Shown here: positions 1 through 8,658 of the stretch, in pieces
How the letters are laid out: each line of letters starts with the position of its first letter
How positions within the stretch are numbered: position 1 is the first letter of the stretch
Assembly: GCF_003001815.1 (NCBI RefSeq)
Contig: NZ_PVMZ01000017.1
Span: 124,001 to 188,000, forward strand
Length of the DNA stretch: 64,000 nucleotides
Direction: 5' to 3'
Source: Actinoplanes italicus
Lineage (GTDB): Bacteria; Actinomycetota; Actinomycetes; Mycobacteriales; Micromonosporaceae
Notes under the pieces: generated by a model
Told to the model about the DNA's origin: nothing
The model's database searches: none
Seen by the model: only the letters and a program-made list of their open reading frames with translations
Program-made: the position numbers and the translations under genes

Positions 1-13
1 ACGCGGTGAGGCA

Positions 14-44
14 TCGGCCGGACGGGGGATGTCCGATCGGCCGA
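14..44. terminator. Hairpin-forming inverted repeat at the window's left edge
   Basis: TCGGCCG (14-20) pairs with CGGCCGA (38-44), and inside it GGAC (20-23) pairs with GTCC (31-34). It may end a gene lying left of the window. No T-tract follows, as is usual in high-GC actinomycetes. The remaining bases up to about 190 hold no gene I can support. Confidence 0.3.
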
Positions 45-191
45 CCACCGTGGTCCACGTCGGGTGCGCGGCTGATAGCCGGTGTGTCGGTCGACACGAA
101 TACGACATTCACCCGCCGTTGTTAACCCTCCACCCGTAGTTTCGAATGTCGGCCCGGAGGCCGACGTAGAGGTGGAGATGGAGCGCGCTCA

Positions 192-3100
192 GTGACCGTC
201 ACGTTCGACCTGGGACTGATCGACCTACCCGAGACAGACCCGGCGGCCGAGGCGCCGGCGGTTTTCCGTTCCCGCTCCGCGCCGCTGCGGCGCACCCTCG
301 TCGACATCCTCGACGCCACCGCCCGGGCCCACCCGGGGTCGCGCGCGATCGACACCGGTGCCACCACGCTGACCTACCGGGAGCTGTCCGCCGAGGTCGA
401 CGCGCTGCGGGCGACGCTTCAGGGGCACGGGATCGGTGTCGGTGACCGGGTCGGCATCCGGATCTCCTCCGGTACGGCCGACCTGTACCTCGCGATCCTC
501 GGTGTGCTGGCCGCCGGCGCCGCGTACGTGCCGGTGGACGCCGACGACCCGGACGAGCGGGCCGAGCTCGTCTTCGCCGAGGCGGGCGTCTGCGCCGTCC
601 TCGGCGACGGGCTCACGGTGTCGCCGCGCCGCACCCCGGAGGGACGGCCCGGCCGCCCCGGCCCCGCCGACGACGCCTGGATCATCTTCACCTCCGGATC
701 GACCGGCACCCCGAAGGGTGTCGCTGTCCCGCACGGCGCCGCCGCCGCGTTCGTCGACGCCGAGGCGCAGCTGTTCCTGGTCGACGACGACACCGAGCCG
801 CTCGGCCCGTCCGACCGGGTCCTGGCCGGTCTGTCGGTCGCGTTCGACGCCTCCTGCGAGGAGATGTGGCTGGCCTGGCGGCACGGCGCCTGCCTGGTCC
901 CGGCCGCCCGGTCGCTGGTCCGCAGCGGTGTCGACCTCGGTCCGTGGCTGGCCGAGCAGCGCATCACCGTGGTGTCCACCGTGCCGACGCTCGCCGCGCT
1001 GTGGCCGGCCGAGGCGCTCGAGGACGTCCGGCTGCTGATCTTCGGCGGCGAGGCGTGCCCGCCCGAGCTGGCCGAGCGGCTGGCCGTCGAGGGCCGCGAG
1101 CTGTGGAACACGTACGGCCCGACCGAGGCCACCGTCGTCGCCTGCGCGGCCCGGATGACCGGCGACGGACCGGTCCGGATCGGGCTGCCGCTCGCCGGCT
1201 GGGAACTCGCCGTCGTCGACGCGTCCGGCGAGCCGGTCGCGATGGGCGATACCGGCGAGCTGGTCATCGGCGGTGTCGGCCTGGCCCGCTACCTGGACGC
1301 CGCCAAGGACGCCGAGAAGTTCGCGCCGCTGCCGTCCCTCGACTGGGAACGGGCGTACCGCAGCGGTGACATCGTGCGCGCCGAACCCGAGGGGCTGCTG
1401 TTCCTGGGCCGCGGCGACGAGCAGGTGAAACTCGGCGGCCGCCGGATCGAGCTGGGCGAGGTCGACGCCGCGCTCCAGGCGCTGCCCGGCGTGGCCGGCG
1501 CGGCCGCCGCGGTCAAGCGCACCGCCGCCGGCAACCAGCTGCTGGTGGGCTACCTGGTGCCGCACGAGGACGCCGAATTCGACGTCGACGCCGCCTCCGC
1601 GCGGATCCGCGAGCAGCTGCCGGCCGCGCTCGTGCCGCTGCTGGCGGTGGTCGACGGCCTGCCCACCCGGACCTCGGGGAAGGTCGACCGGGCGGCCCTG
1701 CCGTGGCCGCTGGCCGTCGCCGGCACGCCGGACGACGAGGAGCTGACCGCGACCCAGGAGTGGCTCGCCGGCGGCTGGGAGCAGATCCTCGGGATCCGCC
1801 CGGCCGCCGCGGGCGCCGACTTCTTCAGCAGCGGCGGCAGCAGCCTGAACGCGGCGCAGCTGGTCGCCTGGATCCGGCGGACGCAGCCGCGGGTGTCGGT
1901 CGCCGACGTCTACCAGAATCCCCTGCTGTCGCAGATGGCCGCGGTGATCGACGGGCTGGACACCGTGGCCGTGGTCCGCCGGGAGGTACGGCCCACACCC
2001 CGGCGCACGGGGTTCCTCCAGTTCCTCCTGGCGGTGCCGATGCTGGCGCTGTCCGGGCTCCGCTGGCTCACCGTCCTCACCGCGGCGGGCAACGTCACCG
2101 GGCTGCTGCCGGCGGTCCCGTGGTGGTGGATCGCGGCGGCCTGGCTCGTGCTGTTCAGCCCGCCCGGCCGGATCGTCCTGGCCGCGGGCGTCGCCCGGCT
2201 GCTGCTGCGCGGTGTCGGACCCGGGGCGTACCCGCGCGGCGGCTCGGTCCACCTGCGGCTGTGGGCCGCCGAGCGGTTCGCCGAGCTGACCGGAGCCACC
2301 GGGGTCGCCGGAGCCGGCTGGATGATCACGTACGCGAAGCTGCTCGGCGCACGGCTGGGCCGCGACGTCGACCTGCACTCCGCGCCACCGGTCACCGGGT
2401 TGCTCAGGCTGGGCCGGGGCGCGGCCATCGAGCCGGAGGTCGACCTGTCCGGTCACTGGGTCGACGGTGACGTCGTCCGGGTGGGCACGGTCCGCGTCGG
2501 CGCCGGCGGACGGGTCGGCGCACGGAGCACGCTGATGCCCGGCGCCCGGGTCGGCAAGAACGCGAAGATCGGCGCCGGTTCGACCGTGACCGGGTCGGTG
2601 CCGGCGAACCAGAGCTGGGCCGGCTCCCCGGCCGTCCCGGTCGTGGGCAAGGGCGCCACGGCCTGGCCGGACCGGCGCCCCGCGCGCTCGCGGCTCAGTG
2701 ACGGGTCGTGGGTGGCCGCCTACCGCCTGACCGCGCAGATGCTCGGGCTCGTGCAGGTGGTCGCGGCGCTGCCCGCGCTGGCCGTGCTCGCGTGGGCGTT
2801 CGCGGACGGGATCACGCTCCGCGCCGCGCTGGTCGCCGTCCCGGCCGCGTCCGTCACGTACCCCGTCGCCTATGCCCTCGTCGTCCTGGTGGCCGTCCGG
2901 CTGCTCGGCATCGGGCTCAAGGAGGGCTTCCACCCGGTCCAGGGGCGGGTGGCCTGGCAGGTGTGGACCACCGAGCACCTGATGTCGATGGCCCGGATCG
3001 CGCTGTTCCCGATCTACTCGAGCCTGTTCACCCCGGTGTGGCTGCGGCTGCTCGGTGCGAAGGTGGGCCGTGGCACGGAGATCTCGACGGTGCTCGCGGT

Positions 3101-4094
3101 GCCGTCGATGACGACTGTCGACGACGGCGCGTTCCTGGCCGACGACACGATGGTGGCCACCTACGAGCTCAGTCACGGCTGGCTGCGGGTCGCCCCGGCC
3201 CGCATCGGCAAGCAGGCGTTCCTCGGCAACTCCGGCATGGCCGCGCCCGGCCGGTCGGTGCCCAAGCGGGGTCTCGTCGGGGTGCTGTCGTCGGCGCCGC
3301 GTAAGGCGAAGAAGGGCTCGTCGTGGCTCGGCGCCCCGCCGATGCCGCTGCGCCGCGTCGTCGAGACGGCCGACACCGGCCGCACCTTCGACCCGCCGGC
3401 GCGGCTCAAGGTGGCCCGGGCCGTCATCGAGCTGTGCCGGGTGCTCCCGGTGATCTGCGCCGGGGCGCTGGCCGCCCTGGTCCTCACCGTGCTGACGCTG
3501 ATCTGGCGCACCGCCGGTGGCTGGGCGGCCGTGCTCGCCGCCGGGCCGGTGCTGCTCGCCGCCGCGATCATCGCCGCGCTCACCGCGACCGCCGCGAAAT
3601 GGCTGCTCGTGGGCCGGTTCCGGGCCACCGAGCGGGCGCTGTGGACGTCGTTCGTCTGGCGTAACGAGCTCGCCGACACGTTCGTCGAGGTGCTCGCGGC
3701 GCACTGGTTCTTCCGTTTCGCGACCGGCACGCCGCTGCTGACCATGTGGTTGCGGACGCTGGGTGCGAGGATCGGGCGAGGCGTGTGGCTGGAGACCCTC
3801 TGGCTGCCCGAGTTCGATCTGGTCCGGCTCGGCGCCGGAGCGACGGTTAACCGGGGGTGCGTGGTGCAGACCCACCTGTTCCATGATCGGATCATGAGCA
3901 TGGATCAGGTCACCCTCGGTGCGGGCGCCACGCTCGGCCCGCACGGCATCGTGCTGCCCGGCGCGAGCATCGGCGCCCGTACCACGGTGGGACCGGGTTC
4001 ACTGGTCACCCGCGGCGACGCCGTGCCCGCCGACACCCGCTGGCTCGGCAACCCGATCGCGACCTGGCCGGTGACGGCCTCCCGCCGGGCATGA
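192..4094 (+). CDS. Pls/PosA-type single-module non-ribosomal peptide synthetase with acyltransferase-like membrane tail
   Basis: The 1300-residue protein has an N-terminal adenylation domain (about 40-520) with the ATP loop FTSGSTGTPKG at 166-176, then NTYGPTEATV, YRSGD and a lysine motif RTSGKVDRAALP. A carrier domain follows; GGSS ends at Ser551, the expected phosphopantetheine site. The second half alternates paired membrane segments with three hexapeptide (left-handed beta-helix) stretches, the architecture of epsilon-poly-lysine synthetase-like enzymes. There is no condensation or thioesterase domain. By family knowledge it activates an amino acid and forms isopeptide-linked chains or conjugates at the membrane; the substrate cannot be read with confidence. 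GTG 192 is preceded by the purine-rich run AGAGGTGGAG. The 3' end overlaps the next gene by 4 nt, so the two are probably translated together. Confidence 0.85.
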   Translation: MTVTFDLGLIDLPETDPAAEAPAVFRSRSAPLRRTLVDILDATARAHPGSRAIDTGATTLTYRELSAEVDALRATLQGHGIGVGDRVGIRISSGTADLYLAILGVLAAGAAYVPVDADDPDERAELVFAEAGVCAVLGDGLTVSPRRTPEGRPGRPGPADDAWIIFTSGSTGTPKGVAVPHGAAAAFVDAEAQLFLVDDDTEPLGPSDRVLAGLSVAFDASCEEMWLAWRHGACLVPAARSLVRSGVDLGPWLAEQRITVVSTVPTLAALWPAEALEDVRLLIFGGEACPPELAERLAVEGRELWNTYGPTEATVVACAARMTGDGPVRIGLPLAGWELAVVDASGEPVAMGDTGELVIGGVGLARYLDAAKDAEKFAPLPSLDWERAYRSGDIVRAEPEGLLFLGRGDEQVKLGGRRIELGEVDAALQALPGVAGAAAAVKRTAAGNQLLVGYLVPHEDAEFDVDAASARIREQLPAALVPLLAVVDGLPTRTSGKVDRAALPWPLAVAGTPDDEELTATQEWLAGGWEQILGIRPAAAGADFFSSGGSSLNAAQLVAWIRRTQPRVSVADVYQNPLLSQMAAVIDGLDTVAVVRREVRPTPRRTGFLQFLLAVPMLALSGLRWLTVLTAAGNVTGLLPAVPWWWIAAAWLVLFSPPGRIVLAAGVARLLLRGVGPGAYPRGGSVHLRLWAAERFAELTGATGVAGAGWMITYAKLLGARLGRDVDLHSAPPVTGLLRLGRGAAIEPEVDLSGHWVDGDVVRVGTVRVGAGGRVGARSTLMPGARVGKNAKIGAGSTVTGSVPANQSWAGSPAVPVVGKGATAWPDRRPARSRLSDGSWVAAYRLTAQMLGLVQVVAALPALAVLAWAFADGITLRAALVAVPAASVTYPVAYALVVLVAVRLLGIGLKEGFHPVQGRVAWQVWTTEHLMSMARIALFPIYSSLFTPVWLRLLGAKVGRGTEISTVLAVPSMTTVDDGAFLADDTMVATYELSHGWLRVAPARIGKQAFLGNSGMAAPGRSVPKRGLVGVLSSAPRKAKKGSSWLGAPPMPLRRVVETADTGRTFDPPARLKVARAVIELCRVLPVICAGALAALVLTVLTLIWRTAGGWAAVLAAGPVLLAAAIIAALTATAAKWLLVGRFRATERALWTSFVWRNELADTFVEVLAAHWFFRFATGTPLLTMWLRTLGARIGRGVWLETLWLPEFDLVRLGAGATVNRGCVVQTHLFHDRIMSMDQVTLGAGATLGPHGIVLPGASIGARTTVGPGSLVTRGDAVPADTRWLGNPIATWPVTASRRA

Positions 4095-5437
4095 GCCCGG
4101 TGGGCGGACCGGTCGGCCCCGCTCCGGGCGCCGACCGGTCGACCGATCCGTACCTGCCCCAGCACGGCAACGGTGGCTACCGGGTGCTGCACTACGACCT
4201 CGACCTGGACTACCGGATCGTGCCGAACAGGCTGGCCGGCAAGGCGGTCGTCACCGCGCGGGCCGTCCACTCGCTGTCGCGGTTCAGCCTCGACCTGGCG
4301 GCCCGGCTCGGGGTCCGCGACGTCCGGGTGGACGGGCGTGCGGCGCGTTTCGAGCACCGGCTCGGCAAGCTGCGGATCAAGCCGGAACGGCCGATCGGTT
4401 ACGGTTCCACCTTCAAGATCGAGATTCGGTACGGCGGCAAGCCCGCGCCGGTGTCCGGCCGGTGGGGCGACATCGGCTGGGACGAGCTGACCGACGGCGT
4501 GCTCGTCGCGAGCCAGCCGAACGGGGCGCCGTCCTGGTTCCCGTGCAACGACCGGCCCGACGACAAGGCCAGCTTCCTGGTGACGCTCACCGTCGCCACG
4601 CCGTACACCGTCCTGGTCACCGGGGACCTCGTGGTGCGCCGCCGCGGACCGGGCACCACGACCTGGGTGTACGAACGCAACGAACCCACCTCGCCGTACC
4701 TGATGGGCGTGCAGATCGGCCGTTACGAACTGGTGGAGCTGGCCGCCGGCGGGGTCCGTCAGCGCGCGGCGATCCCGCCCCGGCTGCGTACCGCGCTGCG
4801 GCACGACCTCGGCCGGCACGGCGAGATCATGAAGGTCCTGGAGTGGATGTTCGGGCCGTACCCGTTCCGGGAGTACGTCGTGGTGGTCGCCGACGACGAC
4901 CTGGACGACCCGGTCGAGGCGCAGGGCATGTCCGTGTTCGGGCGCAACCACCTCGACGGGCGGCGCACCCACGAGCGGCTGGTGGTGCACGAGCTGGCCC
5001 ACCAGTGGTTCGGCAACAGCCTCACGGTCGCCGACTGGCGGCAGATCTGGCTCAACGAGGGCTTCGCCACGTACGCCGAATGGGTGTGGTCGGGCGCCTC
5101 CGGCGGCCCCTCGACGGACGCCCACGCGGCTCAGTGGCATGCCTGGATCGCGGCGCAGCCGGCGAATCTCACGGTGGCCGATCCTGGTGTGGCCCGGATG
5201 TTCGACCCGGTGGTCTACAAGCGGGGAGCCCTGGCGCTGCACGCTCTGCGGGTGCGCCTCGGCGAGCAGTCGTTCTTCGCGCTGCTGCGGTCCTGGGCGG
5301 CGGAGAACCGGCACAGCACGGTGACGACCGCCCAGTTCCGGCAGCACGCCGCCCGTTTCGCGGCGGAGCCGCTGGACGACCTGTTCACGGTCTGGCTGGA
5401 TCGCCGGCCGTTGCCGCCGCTGCCCCGGATCGCGTGA
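4091..5437 (+). CDS. M1-family zinc metallopeptidase (aminopeptidase N-like, short form)
   Basis: 448 residues with the zinc motif HELAH at 300-304 and the third ligand Glu323 in NEGFATYAEW, spaced exactly as in gluzincins. The N-terminal beta-domain (about 25-210) is present; the long C-terminal helical domain of classical PepN is missing, as in small actinobacterial M1 enzymes. The substrate-anchoring GAMEN segment reads EAQGMS here. There is no signal peptide, so it is probably cytoplasmic. ATG lies in an ATGA overlap with the upstream Pls-like synthetase, suggesting that it processes or recycles that enzyme's amino-acid product; this is inference. Confidence 0.85.
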   Translation: MSPVGGPVGPAPGADRSTDPYLPQHGNGGYRVLHYDLDLDYRIVPNRLAGKAVVTARAVHSLSRFSLDLAARLGVRDVRVDGRAARFEHRLGKLRIKPERPIGYGSTFKIEIRYGGKPAPVSGRWGDIGWDELTDGVLVASQPNGAPSWFPCNDRPDDKASFLVTLTVATPYTVLVTGDLVVRRRGPGTTTWVYERNEPTSPYLMGVQIGRYELVELAAGGVRQRAAIPPRLRTALRHDLGRHGEIMKVLEWMFGPYPFREYVVVVADDDLDDPVEAQGMSVFGRNHLDGRRTHERLVVHELAHQWFGNSLTVADWRQIWLNEGFATYAEWVWSGASGGPSTDAHAAQWHAWIAAQPANLTVADPGVARMFDPVVYKRGALALHALRVRLGEQSFFALLRSWAAENRHSTVTTAQFRQHAARFAAEPLDDLFTVWLDRRPLPPLPRIA

Positions 5438-5462
5438 CAGCGGCGGTTCGGTTGCGTCTGGA

Positions 5463-6911
5463 TCAGCCCATCCGCCAGTTCTGGGCGGCCAGGCTGTTGC
5501 ACGGGTAGAGGGACAGGCGGGCCCCGTTGGCGGCGTCCCAGTTGTAGTTGTCGAGGCACGTGTTGCCGGCGACGTTGCGCAGCGAGAACCAGCCGCTGCC
5601 CCGGTCCAGGACGACCCAGCGCTGGGCGGTGGAGCCGTTGCAGGTGAAGAGGCCGACGTCGGCGTTCGACGCGGTGCTGTTCGCGGTGTTCGACAGGCAG
5701 GTGCCGGTGTTGCGGTTGCGGATCTCGAAGTAGCTGCCGCTGCTGCGGTAGTTCAGCTCGAACTGCTGGGCGGTGCCGCCGTTGCAGTCGTAGAGCCGGA
5801 CCAGTGCGTTCAGTGTGGTGTCACGGTTCCAGTTGTCCACGCAGCGGTTGCTGTGCTGGCCGCGGATGCCGGGGTTGGTGACGGTGCTGGGGATCGGCTG
5901 GCCGAAGAACGGGTCGCCGTTGTCCCGCCACAGCAGCTGCTGCATGCGGGTGTGCCGGTTCGGGTCGGTCAGCGCGTCCGGGTTCGGCGTGGCGTAGTCC
6001 CGGGCGTGGTAGACCAGCATGTCGGTGACGCCGTCCTCGGCGACCGTGAAGCTGCCGTGGCCGGGGCCGTACACGCCGTTCGCGGTCTGGAACACCGGGT
6101 TCGGGTGCTTGTACCAGGACGCCGGGTTCAGCAGGTCCGCGGTGTCCCAGGAGGACAGCAGGCCCAGCTTGTAGCGGGAGTCGGTCGCCGAGGCCGAGTA
6201 CGCGATGTAGACGCGACCGTTCTTGACCAGCGGCGACGGGCCCTCGACGACGCCGGCGACGCCCTCCTTCTCCCAGGCCACGGTCGGCGCGGCGATCTCC
6301 ACGGCGCTGCCGGTGATGCTCGTCGGGCTGCTCATCCGGGCGATGTACATGTGGCTGTTGAAGTTCGTCGACGGGCTGTCCTGCGCCCACGCGAAGTAGC
6401 GCACACCCTTGTTGACGAAGACCGCGGCGTCGAGCTGGAACGACTCCCAGCCGGTGTTGAACCGCTGCGGGGCGCTCCAGGTGCCGGTCATCGGGTTGGC
6501 GCTGGTGTTGCGGATCCAGTAGAGCCGCTGGTTGAAGGTGGCGGTGTTCGGTGAGGCGGAGAAGTACATGTACCAGGCGCCGTCGATGTACTGGATGTCC
6601 GGCGCCCAGATCCAGCCGCTGAGCGCCCCGCTGGACGGCGCCACGAACGCGTTGGACGTCGCCGCGGTGCCGAGGCCCTGCAGCGTGGTGGCGCGGCGCA
6701 GCTCGACGCGCTTGTAGTCGGGCACCGAGGCGGTCATGTAGTAGTAGCCGTCGGTGTGCTTGAAGATCGCGGTGTCGGCGCGCTGGTTGATGACCGGGTT
6801 GCGCACCGTGATGAAGGTGGCGGACGCCGGGGCCGCGAGTCCGGCCAGCATCACGATCAGCAGGCCCAGAACGGCCGTCACTCTGCGAAGGACGCGAGCG
6901 GGAAGGTCCAT
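5463..6911 (-). CDS. Secreted GH43 glycosidase with C-terminal ricin-type lectin domain
   Basis: 482 residues. A signal peptide (about 1-31, ending APASA) is followed by a GH43 five-blade propeller (about 35-335) opening with NPVINQRADTAIF, where the Asp is the likely catalytic base; the likely acid Glu sits in VVEGPSP. The C-terminal 130 residues are a ricin-B beta-trefoil with three QxW-type repeats (CNGGTAQQFEL, CNGSTAQRWVV, CNSLAAQNWRM). The family cleaves arabinan, arabinoxylan or related side chains outside the cell. It is divergent from a second GH43 gene, and a LacI-type operator lies 35 nt upstream of the ATG. The exact substrate is unknown. Confidence 0.85.
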   Translation of the reverse strand: MDLPARVLRRVTAVLGLLIVMLAGLAAPASATFITVRNPVINQRADTAIFKHTDGYYYMTASVPDYKRVELRRATTLQGLGTAATSNAFVAPSSGALSGWIWAPDIQYIDGAWYMYFSASPNTATFNQRLYWIRNTSANPMTGTWSAPQRFNTGWESFQLDAAVFVNKGVRYFAWAQDSPSTNFNSHMYIARMSSPTSITGSAVEIAAPTVAWEKEGVAGVVEGPSPLVKNGRVYIAYSASATDSRYKLGLLSSWDTADLLNPASWYKHPNPVFQTANGVYGPGHGSFTVAEDGVTDMLVYHARDYATPNPDALTDPNRHTRMQQLLWRDNGDPFFGQPIPSTVTNPGIRGQHSNRCVDNWNRDTTLNALVRLYDCNGGTAQQFELNYRSSGSYFEIRNRNTGTCLSNTANSTASNADVGLFTCNGSTAQRWVVLDRGSGWFSLRNVAGNTCLDNYNWDAANGARLSLYPCNSLAAQNWRMG

Positions 6912-6945
6912 CGATGACTTCCTTGCAGGCGGGGGAAGGGGATTC

Positions 6946-6959
6946 TGTGATCGCTAACA
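6946..6959 (-). promoter_or_regulatory. LacI-family operator-like site for the GH43-ricin gene
   Basis: TGTGATCGCTAACA (reverse complement TGTTAGCGATCACA) has the CG-centred 14-bp semi-palindrome typical of LacI/GalR sugar repressors. It lies 35 nt upstream of the minus-strand GH43 start. A near-copy lies on the other side of the divergent region at 7068-7081. Confidence 0.55.
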
Positions 6960-7067
6960 TGCACGTCGATTCGAAGTACGTCAAGAAACCTCTCCGAAAT
7001 CTTCTGTTCTTGGCGATTCGACTGCCTTGTTAAGTCCGTCGATGTCTCGTAACATCCCGGCCACGAA

Positions 7068-7081
7068 TGTGAGCGTTAACG
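7068..7081 (+). promoter_or_regulatory. LacI-family operator-like site for the GH43-AbfB gene
   Basis: TGTGAGCGTTAACG matches the same TGTNANCGNTNACN pattern as 6946-6959 and lies 13 nt before the plus-strand ATG, where a bound repressor would block transcription. Confidence 0.55.
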
Positions 7082-7094
7082 AAAGGCGTTTGGT

Positions 7095-8579
7095 ATGCGT
7101 CTGCGAGGCATCCTCACCGCGCTGCTGACGGCGGTCGCGCTCGTGATGGCCGTCCCGGCACCGAGCAGCGCCGCCCCCGGCGCGACGTTCCAGAACCCGG
7201 TCGTCGGCGCCCCCAACAGCGCCGACCCGTGGATCGGTCACCACAACGGCAGCTACTACTACGCGGCCACCACCTGGACCGGCCGCATTCTGATCCGCAG
7301 GTCGTCCACACTGGCCGGGCTGAAGACGGCCGCCGAGACGACCGTGTTCACCATGTCCCAGCCCGGCGCCGTGTCGAACATGTGGGCGCCGAGCCTGCAC
7401 CTGCTCAACGGGCCGAACGGGCAGCGCTGGTACCTGTACTACTCGGCCGGCCCGCCGGCCTGCTGCGGCGGACAGCGCCAGCACGTGCTGGAGAGCGCCG
7501 GCACCGACCCGATGGGGCCCTACACGTACAAGGGCGCCCTGGTCCTGATGCCGAACAACGGCTGGTCCATCGACGGCAGCGTGATGACCGTCGGCGGGGT
7601 CAACTACTTCGTGTTCTCGGCGTTCAACAACAACATCGGGTTCGAGAACGGCGGCCTGCAGAGCCTGTTCATCACCCGGCTCACCAACCCGTGGACGCCC
7701 GCGGCCCTCGGCACGATCATCTCCGAGCCGACCCTGGCCTGGGAGCGCGTCGGCAACCCGGTCAACGAGGGCCCGTACGTGCTGCAACGCAACGGGCGCA
7801 CGTTCCTGACCTACTCGGCCAGCTACTGCGGCACACCCGACTACAAGATCGGCTCGCTCGAGCTGACCGGCTCCAACCCGCTGGTCCGCAGCTCCTGGAC
7901 CAAGTTCGCCGGCCCGCTGTTCCAGCGCAGCGACGCCAACGGCGTGTACGGCCCGGCGCACCACAGCTTCTTCAAGTCGCCGGACGGCACCGAGGACTGG
8001 ATCGTCTACCACGCCAACGACTCGGCGTCGCAGGGGTGCGGCACGACGCGTACCAGCCGCGCGCAGCGCATCTCCTGGAACGCCGACGGCACGCCCAGCC
8101 TGGGTGTCCCCGTCTCCAGCGCGACCGTCCTGGCCGGCCCTTCCGGCGAGCTCGGCAATCCGGGAGCGGTCACGGTCCAGCGCATTCAGAGCTACAACTT
8201 CCAGGATCGGTTCGTACGCCACTCGAACTACGCCACCCGCATCGACGCGAACGTGACCCCGGCACTGGACTCCCAGTTCCGCGTCGTGGCCGGTCTGGCC
8301 GACGGCGCCGCCGTGTCGTTCGAGTCGGTCAACTTCCCCGGCCACTATCTGCGGCACAACAACTACGTGCTGCGGCTGGAGGCGAACAACGGAACGGCGA
8401 CGTTCCGTCAGGACGCCACCTTCCGGCAGGTCGCCGGACTGGCCGACGCGGCGTGGTCGTCCTTCCAGTCCTACAACTTCCCCGACCGCTACATCCGGCA
8501 CAGCAACTACCAGCTCCGGATCGACCCGATCACCACCGCCACAGAACGGGCCGACGCCACGTTCCGCCGCACGTCCTGA
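7095..8579 (+). CDS. Secreted GH43 arabinanase/arabinofuranosidase with C-terminal CBM42 (AbfB)
   Basis: 494 residues with a signal peptide of about 26 (ending PSSAA). The GH43 propeller (about 30-350) begins NPVVGAPNSADPW with the catalytic-base Asp; SIDGS and NEGPYV carry the other two acidic sites. The C-terminal 135 residues hold three beta-trefoil repeats of the form NFxxRYxRHSNYxLRID, diagnostic of AbfB/CBM42, which binds arabinofuranose side chains. Hemicellulose arabinan or arabinoxylan is therefore the likely substrate. ATG 7095 follows GAAAGG. It is divergent from the other GH43, and both share an operator type. The short hairpin CAATCC-GGACG-GGATTG lies directly after the stop. Confidence 0.87.
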   Translation: MRLRGILTALLTAVALVMAVPAPSSAAPGATFQNPVVGAPNSADPWIGHHNGSYYYAATTWTGRILIRRSSTLAGLKTAAETTVFTMSQPGAVSNMWAPSLHLLNGPNGQRWYLYYSAGPPACCGGQRQHVLESAGTDPMGPYTYKGALVLMPNNGWSIDGSVMTVGGVNYFVFSAFNNNIGFENGGLQSLFITRLTNPWTPAALGTIISEPTLAWERVGNPVNEGPYVLQRNGRTFLTYSASYCGTPDYKIGSLELTGSNPLVRSSWTKFAGPLFQRSDANGVYGPAHHSFFKSPDGTEDWIVYHANDSASQGCGTTRTSRAQRISWNADGTPSLGVPVSSATVLAGPSGELGNPGAVTVQRIQSYNFQDRFVRHSNYATRIDANVTPALDSQFRVVAGLADGAAVSFESVNFPGHYLRHNNYVLRLEANNGTATFRQDATFRQVAGLADAAWSSFQSYNFPDRYIRHSNYQLRIDPITTATERADATFRRTS

Positions 8580-8658
8580 CAATCCGGACGGGATTGCTGC
8601 CACTGGCTGACTCGACGATGATACGGACCGTCGAGCATCCGGCTAAGGACGTGTCAGC

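Noticed and set aside
178..195. A five-codon leader peptide (MERAQ) ending on the Pls-like GTG
   Set aside because: An ATG at 178 is followed in frame by a stop at 193-195, but such a short frame is expected by chance and no attenuator structure is visible.
225..3944. A 1239-residue minus-strand open frame opposite the Pls-like gene
   Set aside because: Extremely Arg/Gly/Pro/His-rich, typical of antisense frames in high-GC DNA; the plus-strand NRPS has all diagnostic motifs.
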